NCBI GenBank assembly: GCA_002633085.1
Contig: NSIV01000001.1
Span: 744,001-808,000 of the forward strand
Direction of reading: 5' to 3'
From: Curvibacter sp. PD_MW3
GTDB lineage: Bacteria > Pseudomonadota > Gammaproteobacteria > Burkholderiales > Burkholderiaceae_C
DNA length: 64,000 nucleotides
The notes below the pieces were generated by a model. It had not been told where the DNA came from. It saw only the letters and a program-made list of their open reading frames with translations, and did no database searches. Positions 56,236 to 64,000 of the stretch are shown one piece after another. Position 1 is the first letter of the stretch. The number at the start of each line of letters is the position of its first letter. The position numbers and the translations under genes are program-made.

Positions 56236-56640
56236 TTAAAGCGGCGTATTACGCATCCAATCCGCCGTGCCAAAGAACGATTCACGCAGCCGCGCACGCA
56301 GCGCCTCATCAATCCCCACCTCGCCCATGGCCTGGTCCATGCAGGCCAGCCACTGGTCGCGCTCCAGGATGCCGATCTTGAACGGCATGTGCCGCGCGCG
56401 CAGGCGCGGGTGGCCGAAGCGTTCGATGTAGTGGTTGGGGCCGCCGAGCCAGCCGCAGAGGAACCAGAACAGTTTTTCGCGTGCGCTGGCCAGATCGCTG
56501 CCGTGGGCGGCGCGCAACTCCTTGTAGCCGGGCTCCAGGTCCATCAAATCGTAGAAGCGCTCCACCAGCGCCTTCACACGTTCTTCGCCGCCGATCCAGT
56601 CAAAGGCACTGGCCGGCTCCGGCTTCTCTTCTGTATTCAT
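56236..56640 (-). CDS. Group II truncated haemoglobin (TrbO-like)
   Basis: 134 residues. The 2/2 globin fold with group II marks: WIGGEERVKALVERFYDLMD, then FLCGWLGGPNHYIERFGHPR with the proximal His, and RHMPFKIG. Such proteins bind O2/NO and may detoxify NO or peroxides. I chose ATG 56640 (MNTEEKPEP). A TTG start at 56679 would add 13 residues encoded by the adjacent copy of the dispersed repeat. No Shine-Dalgarno is clear for either, so the repeat may have replaced the original leader. Confidence 0.9.
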   Translation of the reverse strand: MNTEEKPEPASAFDWIGGEERVKALVERFYDLMDLEPGYKELRAAHGSDLASAREKLFWFLCGWLGGPNHYIERFGHPRLRARHMPFKIGILERDQWLACMDQAMGEVGIDEALRARLRESFFGTADWMRNTPL

Positions 56641-56699
56641 GGTCAAAATGGCATCCAGCCCTTGATAAATATTCGCCAACAGCTATCAAATCAATAGCA
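56641..56699 (-). repeat. Dispersed ~60-bp palindromic repeat abutting the globin start
   Basis: On the minus strand: head GCTATTGATTTGATAGC, core GCGAATATTTATCAAGGGCT, tail GGATGCCATTTTGACC directly followed by the globin ATG. The best-preserved copy beside the one in ileS. Confidence 0.75.
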
Positions 56700-56712
56700 A
56701 ATCAAATTCAGT

Positions 56713-59232
56713 TCATTGCGCCGCACGACGTAGCGTCTCAACCACCGGCCGGCGCAGCACGTCGCGCAGGCCCCACCAGCCGGCCGCCAGCGCCAGCACG
56801 GCACCGGCCAGTGCCCCGAGCAGCGGCACCCACAAGGAGACGCTCCAGTCGAATTCGAAGACAAAACGCGCCAGCGCCCAGCCCACGGCTGCAGCCACTA
56901 CCGACGCTAAAAAGCCGGCCAGCAGGCCAACACCTAGCAGCTCGGCGCGCTGCACTTGGCGCAGCAGGCCGGCGCTGGCACCCACCGCGCGCATGATGGC
57001 GAACTCGCGTGCGCGATCCTCGCGCGTGGCCGTCACCGCGGCCAGCAGCACCACCAGGCCGGCGGCGAGTGTGAAGCCGAACAGGAACTCCACCGCACGG
57101 ATCACCTGGTCCAGCACACGCTGCACCTGCAGCAGCGTGGTGCTCATGTCCACCACCGTGATGTTGGGGAAGTGCCGTACCAGTGCGTTGTCAAAGCCTT
57201 TGACGTCCGGCGCGCGGAAGGCCGTCATATAGGTGCTGGGCACCTCGGGCATGCGGCTGACCGGGTAGATGGCAAAGAAGTTGGCGCGCATCGAACCCCA
57301 GTCCACCTTGCGCAGCGAAGTGATGGTGGAGTCGGTCGGCACACCGGCGATGTCGAAGCGCAGGCGGTCACCCAGCTTCAGGCCCAGCGTCTTGGCAATA
57401 CCTTCCTCCATGCTGATGGCGCCCTCTTCTTCTGCCGTCCACTGCCCGGCCACCACCGGGTTGTGCATGGGCAAGGCGGCGCTGTGCGACAGGTTGAACT
57501 CGCGGTCCAGCAGCCGGCGCGCGCGGTCTTCGGCGTAGTCCTCCGGCTTCACGTCGCGGCCATTCACCGCCACCAGCCGGCCGCGGATCATGGGGTACCA
57601 GTCGTAGCCGCTGACGCCGGCGTTTTTCAAGGCCTGCTGGAAGGCATCGCCCTGGTCGGGCTGAACGTTGATGACAAAACGGTTCGGCGCATCAGCCGGC
57701 GTGGCCTGACGCCAGCCGGCAATCAGGTCGGTGCGCAGCAGCACCAGCAGCACCAGCGCCAGCAGGCCCACCGCCAGGCTGCTCACCTGCACCACGGTGT
57801 AGGCCGGCCGCGCGGCGATCTGGCGCGTGGCCAGCACCAGCCAGCGCGGCGCGCTGGCCTCGTTCACCACGCGCCGCAGCAGCCACACCGCTCCCCAACT
57901 GGCGGCAGCGAACAGCGCTACTGCGGCGGCAAAACCACCGACGGCGATCAACCCCAGCTTGAGGTCGCTGCTCACCGCCAGCAGCAGCGCTGCAAAACCA
58001 GCGACGCCGAGCGCCAGCACGCCGAGCGAGGCCGGCCGCAGGTTGCCGACATCGCGCCGCAGCACGCGCAGCGCCGGCACCTGGGCAAGTTGCAGCACCG
58101 GCGGCAGGCCGAAGGCGACGAGCAGCGTCTGCCCCATGCCGAGACCGAACAGCACCGGCCAGATGCTCGGCGCTGGCAAGGCAGTTTCCACCAGGCCGGC
58201 CAGCAGCAGCACGAAGACATGATGCACCGCATAACCCAGCAGCACACCTAGCGTGCTGGCGGCCAAGCCGGCGAGCACGAACTCGAAGGTGTAGCTCCAG
58301 GCAATCGTCGCGTGGCCCAGCCCGAGCACACGCAGCATGGCGCAGTCATCGAGGTGGTTGCTGGCAAAGCCGCGCGCGGCCAGGGCCACCGCCACCGCAC
58401 TGAGCAGCGCCGCCAGCAGCGCCACCAGGTTCAGGAATTTCTCGGCCCGGTCCAGCGTCTGCCCCATCTCGGGCCGCCCGCCCTGCAGCGACTCGACGCG
58501 CAGGCCACGCAGGCTGCGCTGAGCAATCTCGTCATTCGCCCATTTCACGTAGCGCGCCACAGCGCGGTCGGCACCGGCCACGGCCAGCCGGTAGCTGACG
58601 CGGCTGGCTGGCTGGATCAATCCGGTGACGGCAATATCGGCCTCGCGCATCATGGCGCGCGGCGCGAAGTTGATGAAGCCGGCACCACGGTCGGGCTCCA
58701 GCAAGATGACGCGGCTTATGCGGAAGCTGCGCTCGCCCAACAGCAGCGCGTCGCCCGCCTGCAGTCCGAGGGCTTCCAGCAGCGGGGCATCAACCCAGAC
58801 TTCACCCGGCGCTGGGATCTCATCCGTCTTTTGACCCGGCACGGCTGCGTCACTGGCCACAGTCAGCTGTCCGCGCAGCGGGTAGCCGTTCTCCACCGCC
58901 TTCAGCGCCACCAGCCGGCTGCCGCCGCCTCGTTCCTCCGATGCGCGTGCCATGGTGGGGAAACTCAGCGAAGTCGACACCTTCAAGCCCAGCGCCAGCG
59001 CCTGCTTGGCAAAGGCCTCGGGGGCCGGGTTGTCGCTTGCCACCACGGCGTCGCCGCCAAGAAGTTGGCGCGCATCGCGCTGCAGGCCGCCCTTGAGTCG
59101 GTCGGCGAAGAAACCCACCGCGGTGAGCGCCGCAACAGCCAGCGTGACAGCCAGCAGCAGCAGGCGCAGTTCACCGGAGCGCAGGTCACGCCACAGGGTG
59201 CGCCAGCCGAGTTGCCAGAAAGTGATGTTCAT
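56713..59232 (-). CDS. FtsX-like ABC transporter permease (YbbP type)
   Basis: 839 residues. N-terminal helix (RLLLLAVTLAVAALTAVGFF), a periplasmic MacB-like domain, three helices near 265-390, further helices to ~480, a second periplasmic domain and a last FtsX bundle of three helices ending ALAAGWWGLRDVLRRPVVET. The duplicated FtsX architecture matches E. coli YbbP and lysophospholipid/toxin-efflux-type permeases. Its ATPase (YbbA) and the lysophospholipase TesA, usual neighbours, are absent here, so the partner must be elsewhere. First gene upstream of the globin on this strand. Confidence 0.9.
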   Translation of the reverse strand: MNITFWQLGWRTLWRDLRSGELRLLLLAVTLAVAALTAVGFFADRLKGGLQRDARQLLGGDAVVASDNPAPEAFAKQALALGLKVSTSLSFPTMARASEERGGGSRLVALKAVENGYPLRGQLTVASDAAVPGQKTDEIPAPGEVWVDAPLLEALGLQAGDALLLGERSFRISRVILLEPDRGAGFINFAPRAMMREADIAVTGLIQPASRVSYRLAVAGADRAVARYVKWANDEIAQRSLRGLRVESLQGGRPEMGQTLDRAEKFLNLVALLAALLSAVAVALAARGFASNHLDDCAMLRVLGLGHATIAWSYTFEFVLAGLAASTLGVLLGYAVHHVFVLLLAGLVETALPAPSIWPVLFGLGMGQTLLVAFGLPPVLQLAQVPALRVLRRDVGNLRPASLGVLALGVAGFAALLLAVSSDLKLGLIAVGGFAAAVALFAAASWGAVWLLRRVVNEASAPRWLVLATRQIAARPAYTVVQVSSLAVGLLALVLLVLLRTDLIAGWRQATPADAPNRFVINVQPDQGDAFQQALKNAGVSGYDWYPMIRGRLVAVNGRDVKPEDYAEDRARRLLDREFNLSHSAALPMHNPVVAGQWTAEEEGAISMEEGIAKTLGLKLGDRLRFDIAGVPTDSTITSLRKVDWGSMRANFFAIYPVSRMPEVPSTYMTAFRAPDVKGFDNALVRHFPNITVVDMSTTLLQVQRVLDQVIRAVEFLFGFTLAAGLVVLLAAVTATREDRAREFAIMRAVGASAGLLRQVQRAELLGVGLLAGFLASVVAAAVGWALARFVFEFDWSVSLWVPLLGALAGAVLALAAGWWGLRDVLRRPVVETLRRAAQ

Positions 59233-59278
59233 GCCGCAAGCTTAGGGTAAGTACCACCCGTTTGCCCGACCAAGGACT

Positions 59279-60136
59279 TCAGGCCGCCGCGCGCAGCTTG
59301 GAGCCTGCCAGCTCCGGCTGCAGTTGCAAGCGCTGCGCGCCGGTGTAACAAAGGAAATGCTTGTTGGTGGCCCGCCCGATGGTGCACAGGCCGACCCGTT
59401 CAGCCACCGCATGCCCCATCTGCGTGATGCCGCTGCGCGACACCACAATCGGCACGCCCATCTGGGCCGACTTGATGACCATCTCGCTGGTCAGGCGACC
59501 GGTGGTGTAGAACACCTTGTCGGCCCCGCCCATCACCTCAGAGTCCTGCAGCCACATCCAGCCGGCAATGGTGTCGATGGCGTTGTGGCGGCCGACGTCT
59601 TCGACAAACAGCAGCATCTCCTCGCCACGGAACAGGGCGCAGCCGTGGACCGAGCCGGCCGACTTGTAGGTGCTCTCCTGCAGGCGGATGGCATTGACGA
59701 CGCCATACAGCTGGCTCTGAGTCAGAGTGGCCTCGGGCAGCACAATGCTGTCGACCTCGTCCATCAGGTCGCCGAACACGCTGCCTTGCCCACAGCCGGT
59801 GGTAACAACCCGCTTGGACGTTCGTTCCTCCACGTTGGTTATGCCTTCACGCGTCTTGACGGCTGCGGCACCGACCTCCCAGTCCACCGTGATGGATTCG
59901 ATCTCCTGCACCGAGCGCACCAGACGCTGGTTGCGCAGAAAGCCGAGCACCAGCAGTTCCGGGTTGGCACCCAGGGTCATGAGCGTGACCAGCTCGCGCT
60001 TGTCGACATAGACGGTGAGCGCACGCTCCGCCGGGATGGACACGGTGGTGGTCTCGCCGAACTCATTGACGGCCAACACCTCGCGCGTCAGCGGTGCGAT
60101 GGCCCGGGTCAACTGGGGCAGAGGAAATGAAGACAT
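59279..60136 (-). CDS. fdhD: Formate dehydrogenase accessory sulfurtransferase
   Basis: 285 residues. FdhD passes sulfur from IscS to the Mo cofactor of formate dehydrogenase. Seen: NEFGETTTVSIPAERALTVY, VGAAAVKTREG, then TTGCGQGSVFGDL, GSVHGCALFRGEEMLLFVED and VGRHNAIDTIAGW. The usual CxxC-type loop has a single Cys here (TGCGQGS), which must act alone. It is the last gene of the formate dehydrogenase cluster, 70 bp after a small exported-protein gene. Confidence 0.93.
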   Translation of the reverse strand: MSSFPLPQLTRAIAPLTREVLAVNEFGETTTVSIPAERALTVYVDKRELVTLMTLGANPELLVLGFLRNQRLVRSVQEIESITVDWEVGAAAVKTREGITNVEERTSKRVVTTGCGQGSVFGDLMDEVDSIVLPEATLTQSQLYGVVNAIRLQESTYKSAGSVHGCALFRGEEMLLFVEDVGRHNAIDTIAGWMWLQDSEVMGGADKVFYTTGRLTSEMVIKSAQMGVPIVVSRSGITQMGHAVAERVGLCTIGRATNKHFLCYTGAQRLQLQPELAGSKLRAAA

Positions 60137-60206
60137 GGCTGCAGACTACAACAAAAAGGGCCGGGGCTGTGCAGCCCGGGCCCATGACCACGATGCCTGA
60201 CGGAGG

Positions 60207-60551
60207 TCAGGACTTCTTTTTCTTCTTGTCAGCGGCCACCGGTACAGCAGGTGCGGGCGCAGGTGCGGCTGCCGTCGGCGTAGCACCAGCGGGGGTGTAG
60301 ACAAAAGGACCAGGGTCCGCGCACGGCGCTGTCGTCGCGGCGGCTTTGGCGTCCTTGTTGCCTTTGCGGTAGTGGGCCGCCACCTTGTCTTGCGACTTGC
60401 ACAGCAGGTAGTTATCCACCTTGCCGCCATGGGCCGTCTTGGCAGCCGCCTCGGCCGCTTTGGCCTTGGCTTCGTCATTCAGCGGCGGCAGCTTGGCCAG
60501 CGCCGACAGGGAGAGGGCTGCACCCAGAACAAAAACAGCGATCGATTTCAT
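60207..60551 (-). CDS. Small exported protein of the formate dehydrogenase operon
   Basis: 114 residues. Signal peptide MKSIAVFVLGAALSLSALA, then a Lys/Ala-rich mature part with two Cys (NYLLCKSQDKVAAHYRK and TTAPCADPGP) and a Pro/Ala tail ending in KKKKKS. No known domain; the two cysteines may form a disulfide. It lies 19 bp after the gamma subunit and before fdhD, so a periplasmic role with the dehydrogenase is inferred. Confidence 0.8.
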   Translation of the reverse strand: MKSIAVFVLGAALSLSALAKLPPLNDEAKAKAAEAAAKTAHGGKVDNYLLCKSQDKVAAHYRKGNKDAKAAATTAPCADPGPFVYTPAGATPTAAAPAPAPAVPVAADKKKKKS

Positions 60552-60570
60552 GTGAGCCTCTTTCTCGTGC

Positions 60571-61725
60571 TTAGGCTTGAACAGTCGGAGCAGGCGCCGC
60601 TTCGGCGCTGCGCTGGGCCGGGATCTTGCCGGCCTTGATGTCGTCGTACCAGAGCTCATGGTGCTCCTTGGCCCAGGTCTCGTCGACGTAGCCGGTCTTC
60701 ATGGCGTCGTAGGCGCCCGCCATACCGATGGTGCCCATGTAGATGTGGCCCATGAACATGGCCATCATCAGCACCGTGGCCACAGCGTGGATCATGTGGG
60801 CGACCTGCATGTCACCGCGCAGATAGCCCAGCCCCGGGATCAGCTTGTCGAGCACCAGGCCCGAGCCGACCACGATCAGGCCTAGCAGGAACACACCGCC
60901 CCAGAACAGCACCTTCTCGCCGGCGTTGAAGCGGTGCGAAGGGATTTCATGTTCGCCCAGCAGGCCACCGCCCTTGACGAGCCAGGTGATGTCTTCCTTG
61001 CGCGGCAGGTTGTCACGCACGAAGGTGATGATCACGATCACCAGCGAAACGGCAAACACCGGGCCGGCAAAGTTGTGTGCGTTCTTCAGCACGTAGGTCA
61101 GCCAGCCGAACAGGGTGCCGCCAATCACAGGGTGCAGGAAGAACTTGCCAAAAGCCATCACGATGCCAGAGACAGCCAGGATGGTGAAGGCAATCGCGTT
61201 GGCCCAGTGCGCCGAGCGCTCAAAAGGTGTGAAGCGCTCGATCTTGCGACCGGTGGCGGCACCATGCAGCTGCAAGGTGCCTTTGCGCCAGTAGAACACG
61301 CCAATGGCGCCCAGCACGATCAGCAACAAGGCACCACCGTAGGGAATGAGCCAGTTGTTGCGCACCTGGCGCCAGGCTTCGCCGGCGTTGGTGAACAGCG
61401 AACCCGGGTACTGCACAAAAGGCTGGATCAGGTTGCCGGCCTCGGGGGCTTGGTCTTTGGGCAGGCTGCTGTAGCCCGTCACACCCGAGCCCACCTGGCG
61501 CCACATGGGCGCGTTGTTGCCGGGCTGGACCTTGGCCCGCTCGGCATTGGTCTGCTTGGCGTAGTCCGGGTCCGAACTGGCATCCGGCCGGACATCCATG
61601 ATGTTCTGGCTCTTGACGCCACCGGTCTCAGCGGGCGCCGTGGGTTTATCCTGCGCCAGGACCAGGTTGCCCCAGCCCAAAGCCAGCAGCAGGACAGCAG
61701 CAAGCGCTTTTTTCATGAGGGCCAT
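60571..61725 (-). CDS. Formate dehydrogenase gamma subunit (cytochrome b556)
   Basis: 384 residues. Signal peptide (MALMKKALAAVLLLALGWGN), a ~90-residue periplasmic region, then the cytochrome b core with five helices. Haem-ligand His candidates are in TPFERSAHWANAIAFTILAV, NAHNFAGPVF and VAHMIHAVATVLMMAMFMGH. It accepts electrons from the iron-sulfur subunit and reduces quinone in the inner membrane. The periplasmic N-terminal extension goes beyond the ~210-residue E. coli FdoI, as in epsilonproteobacterial and Burkholderiales enzymes. Start Met at 61725; the fourth codon is an alternative ATG. Confidence 0.93.
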   Translation of the reverse strand: MALMKKALAAVLLLALGWGNLVLAQDKPTAPAETGGVKSQNIMDVRPDASSDPDYAKQTNAERAKVQPGNNAPMWRQVGSGVTGYSSLPKDQAPEAGNLIQPFVQYPGSLFTNAGEAWRQVRNNWLIPYGGALLLIVLGAIGVFYWRKGTLQLHGAATGRKIERFTPFERSAHWANAIAFTILAVSGIVMAFGKFFLHPVIGGTLFGWLTYVLKNAHNFAGPVFAVSLVIVIITFVRDNLPRKEDITWLVKGGGLLGEHEIPSHRFNAGEKVLFWGGVFLLGLIVVGSGLVLDKLIPGLGYLRGDMQVAHMIHAVATVLMMAMFMGHIYMGTIGMAGAYDAMKTGYVDETWAKEHHELWYDDIKAGKIPAQRSAEAAPAPTVQA

Positions 61726-61731
61726 CCCGTC

Positions 61732-61953
61732 TCAGTTGGTCTTGGTGTATTCGTTCTGGCTGTTCTGTCCGCGCGCCTTCAGGTGCGACTCCCAGCTCGC
61801 CTTGTCGCCGGGCTTCCAGCCAGCATCGACAAAAGGTTTGCCGGTGCCGCTGTAGGGCGCGGCATCCTGCTTGGCGCCACCAATCGTCTGCGGCTTTTCA
61901 CCACAGGCGGCCAGCAAGGCTGCCGCGGCGATCAACATCAGCGTTGTTTTCAT
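61732..61953 (-). CDS. Small lipoprotein in the formate dehydrogenase operon
   Basis: 73 residues. Lipoprotein signal MKTTLMLIAAAALLAACGEK, so the mature protein of ~57 residues is anchored at Cys17. It holds KPFVDAGWKPGDKASWESHL, a segment rich in Trp and Lys. No known family. Its ATG overlaps the beta subunit stop (ATGA) and its stop is 6 bp before the gamma subunit start, so it is made together with the enzyme. Confidence 0.85.
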   Translation of the reverse strand: MKTTLMLIAAAALLAACGEKPQTIGGAKQDAAPYSGTGKPFVDAGWKPGDKASWESHLKARGQNSQNEYTKTN

Positions 61954-62585
61954 GACTTCGCTCCTTTGGCAGGTGCTGCGGCTTGCGGCTGGCCAGCCTG
62001 GCGCGAACCGTAGGCGGTACCCCAGCCCCAGACTTCAGCACCCTTGCCACGCTGCAGCACACGGTTGCGGAAGATGTCGGCCACCATGTCGCCGTCACCG
62101 GCGAGCAGGGCCTTGGTCGAACACATTTCAGCGCAGGCCGGCAACTTGCCTTCGGCCAGGCGGTTGCGACCGTATTTCTCGAACTCGGCCTCGCTGCCAT
62201 TGGCTTCCGGGCCACCGGCGCAGAAGGTGCACTTGTCCATCTTGCCGCGCACACCAAAGGTGCCCTGCGAGGGGAACTGTGGGGCGCCGAACGGGCAGGC
62301 GTAGGAGCAGTAGCCGCAGCCGATGCAGATGTCCTTGTCGTGCAGCACCACGCCTTCGTCGGTGCGGTAGAAACAATTCACCGGGCAAACCGCCATGCAG
62401 GGTGCGTCGCTGCAGTGCATGCAGGCCACCGAGATGGATTTTTCGCCGGGAACACCGTCGTTCAACGTGACCACGCGGCGGCGGTTCACACCCCACGGCA
62501 CTTCGTGCTCGTTCTTGCAGGCCGTGACGCAGCCGTTGCACTCGATACAGCGCTCGGAGTCACAAACAAATTTCATACGTGCCAT
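61950..62585 (-). CDS. Formate dehydrogenase beta subunit (4x[4Fe-4S])
   Basis: 211 residues. Four ferredoxin-type cluster motifs: CIECNGCVTACK, CMHCSDAPCMAVCP, CIGCGYCSYACP and CTFC with CAEMC. It passes electrons from the Mo subunit to cytochrome b. Length is like FdhB of the short (epsilonproteobacterial/Burkholderiales) type; no C-terminal membrane anchor as in E. coli FdnH is seen. Ends in an Ala/Gln-rich tail. The alpha subunit gene is 12 bp upstream. Confidence 0.95.
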   Translation of the reverse strand: MARMKFVCDSERCIECNGCVTACKNEHEVPWGVNRRRVVTLNDGVPGEKSISVACMHCSDAPCMAVCPVNCFYRTDEGVVLHDKDICIGCGYCSYACPFGAPQFPSQGTFGVRGKMDKCTFCAGGPEANGSEAEFEKYGRNRLAEGKLPACAEMCSTKALLAGDGDMVADIFRNRVLQRGKGAEVWGWGTAYGSRQAGQPQAAAPAKGAKS

Positions 62586-62597
62586 TTGTGTTTCTCC

Positions 62598-64000
62598 TTA
62601 GGCTTTCTCGATATTGCAGATCGTGGTCTTGGTTTCTTGCATCATGGTCACGCTGTCATAGCCATAGGTGGTGGCCGTGTTGACGGCCTCACCACGCACC
62701 ACCGGCGCCGCACCCTTGGGGTAGTAGGCCAGCATGTCGGCACCTTGCCACCGACCGGAAAAGTGGAACGGCATCCAGCAGGTGTCGGGGCCGACGCGCT
62801 CGGTCACCATGGCCTGCACATTCAGGCGCGCGCCCGTCGGGCTGAGCAGCCAGACACGGTCACCGTTGCGGATGCCGCGGTCAGCGGCCGCCTTCGGGTT
62901 GATCTCAACAAAGGCTTCCTGCTGCAACTCGGCCAGCCAGGGGTTGGAACGGGTTTCCTCGCCGCCGCCTTCGTACTCGACCAGACGGCCGGAAGACAGG
63001 ATGAGCGGGAACTTCTCGTGCAGCTTGTCGGCGATGTTCTTCTGCTGCACCGTCTTGTACAGGGTGGGCAGGCGCCAGAAGGCCTTCTTGTCGTCGTGCG
63101 TCGGGTACTTGGCCATGAGTTCGGGCTTGGTACCGTAGAGCGGCTCGCGGTGCTGCGGCACCGGATCGGGGAAGTTCCACACCACCGCACGGGCCTTGGC
63201 ATTGCCAAACGGATGGCAACCATGGTTCTTCATGGTCACACGGATGATGCCGCCCGACGAGTCGGTCTTCCAGTTCTTGCCCTCGGCCGCGGTTTTCTCG
63301 GCATCGGTCAGTTCGTCCCACCAGCCCAGCTTCTTCAGCAACACATGGTCGAACTCCGGATAACCAGTGGTGATGTCGGCGCCCAGCGAATACGAGCCGT
63401 CCTCAGCCAGCAGGCTCTTGCCTTCGCGCTCGACACCGAAGTTGGCGCGGAAGTTGCCGCCGCCGTCCATCACGTGCTTTGAGGTGTCGTACAGGTTGGG
63501 CGAACCCGGGTGCTTGAGTTCCGGCGTGCCGTAGCAGGGCCAGGGCAGGCCGAAGTAGTCACCGGTGAAGTCGTAGCCGGTTTCCTTGTCTTTGCCACCC
63601 TTGGCCTTGAGGGTCTTCACGTCGAACAAGTGCATGTTCTTCATGTGCGCCTTCAGGCGCTCCGGGCTCTGGCCGGTGTAGCCAATGGTCCAGACCGACT
63701 TGTTGATCTCACGCAGGATGTCTTCCGGCATGGGCTCGTCCATGCCCTTGACCTTCTGCATCTTGTAGTTCTTGGACAACTCTTTGGCGAAGCCGAGTTT
63801 TTCAGCGAACTGATGCATGATCATGTGATCGCTGCGGCTTTCCCACAGCGGCTCGATGACTTTCTCGCGCCACTGGAGCGAGCGGTTGGAGGCGGTACAG
63901 GAACCGCTGGTCTCGAACTGCGTGGCCGCCGGCAGCAGGTAGACCGCGCGGTTCGGGTTCAGGTCTTCCGGCTTACCCGGCATGGCAGCCATGGCGGCGG
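62598..64000 (-). CDS. Formate dehydrogenase alpha subunit, C-terminal part (cut by window edge)
   Basis: About 467 residues of a molybdopterin oxidoreductase; the N-terminal [4Fe-4S] and SeCys/Cys active-site region lies beyond base 64000. Seen: FETSGSCTASNRSLQWREKV, SDHMIMHQFAEKLGFAKEL, FPLILSSGRLVEYEGGGEET opening the C-terminal MopB domain, and WLLSPTGARLNVQAMVTERV. It oxidises formate to CO2 in the periplasm. The frame is open to the window end. It heads the visible alpha-beta-lipoprotein-gamma-small protein-fdhD run. Confidence 0.93.
   Translation of the reverse strand, partial: AAMAAMPGKPEDLNPNRAVYLLPAATQFETSGSCTASNRSLQWREKVIEPLWESRSDHMIMHQFAEKLGFAKELSKNYKMQKVKGMDEPMPEDILREINKSVWTIGYTGQSPERLKAHMKNMHLFDVKTLKAKGGKDKETGYDFTGDYFGLPWPCYGTPELKHPGSPNLYDTSKHVMDGGGNFRANFGVEREGKSLLAEDGSYSLGADITTGYPEFDHVLLKKLGWWDELTDAEKTAAEGKNWKTDSSGGIIRVTMKNHGCHPFGNAKARAVVWNFPDPVPQHREPLYGTKPELMAKYPTHDDKKAFWRLPTLYKTVQQKNIADKLHEKFPLILSSGRLVEYEGGGEETRSNPWLAELQQEAFVEINPKAAADRGIRNGDRVWLLSPTGARLNVQAMVTERVGPDTCWMPFHFSGRWQGADMLAYYPKGAAPVVRGEAVNTATTYGYDSVTMMQETKTTICNIEKA

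Overview
The window is 64 kb of dense, GC-rich chromosome with short gaps: no intergenic stretch exceeds about 220 bp. No rRNA, CRISPR array, insertion sequence, prophage or replication origin is visible. The gene set points to a betaproteobacterium of order Burkholderiales, most likely family Comamonadaceae (Rhodoferax/Polaromonas-like). Pointers are a Bug/TctC-type binding protein with TctAB, a DUF4148 protein, DUF3422, a three-subunit formate dehydrogenase with FdhD, and a dispersed ~60-bp palindromic repeat with a GCTAY...RTAGC head that I recall from this family. The assignment is inference; no 16S gene is present.

Layout. 1-3.8 kb: end of a phenylacetate-CoA-ligase-like gene, a fatty acid desaturase, an RsmB/NOP rRNA methyltransferase back to back with DUF1653, and purN. 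4-9.3 kb: a PimC/PimD-like acyl-CoA dehydrogenase pair converging on a DctPQM TRAP transporter. 9.4-14.6 kb: HNH nuclease, then ribF-ileS-lspA. 14.7-20.7 kb: a DUF4148 repeat protein divergent from a LysR regulator, quinone oxidoreductase, two EamA transporters, a lipoprotein and an atypical SDR. 20.7-26.8 kb: gamma-glutamyltransferase, TctC-like binding protein, DUF3422 and TctAB.

27-32.9 kb is a tightly packed minus-strand run: lolC-lolD-tatD-DNA glycosylase-SpeE-like-gspE ATPase. 33-35.6 kb: a phosphoglycerate-mutase-like gene plus recJ. 35.6-38.6 kb: a chemoreceptor and a diguanylate cyclase. 38.6-43.9 kb: DUF599, then PHP phosphatase (RNase AM-like), EamA, YciO, site-2 protease, trpS and tRNA-Ser(CGA). 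44-45.1 kb: purT, of visibly lower GC, beside the tRNA.

45.2-49.8 kb is the most unusual region: an exported TPR-CHAT protein with an intact His/Cys dyad, an exported Ig-like small protein and a zinc-ribbon multi-pass membrane protein, in one apparent operon. I propose it as an uncharacterised envelope-located CHAT system. 49.9-59.2 kb: aroG, a lipoprotein, bcp, serS, ispH, slpA, radC, a Smr-domain gene, truncated haemoglobin and an orphan FtsX-type permease. 59.3 kb to the end: fdhD and a formate dehydrogenase operon (alpha cut by the window edge, beta, gamma) that also holds two small exported proteins of unknown role.

Two window-wide patterns: five related copies of the ~60-bp repeat, of which two lie inside coding sequences in frame and two touch gene starts; and about ten genes whose start codon lies only 5-8 nt after a -10-like hexamer, suggesting leaderless transcripts. 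Neither was tested computationally.
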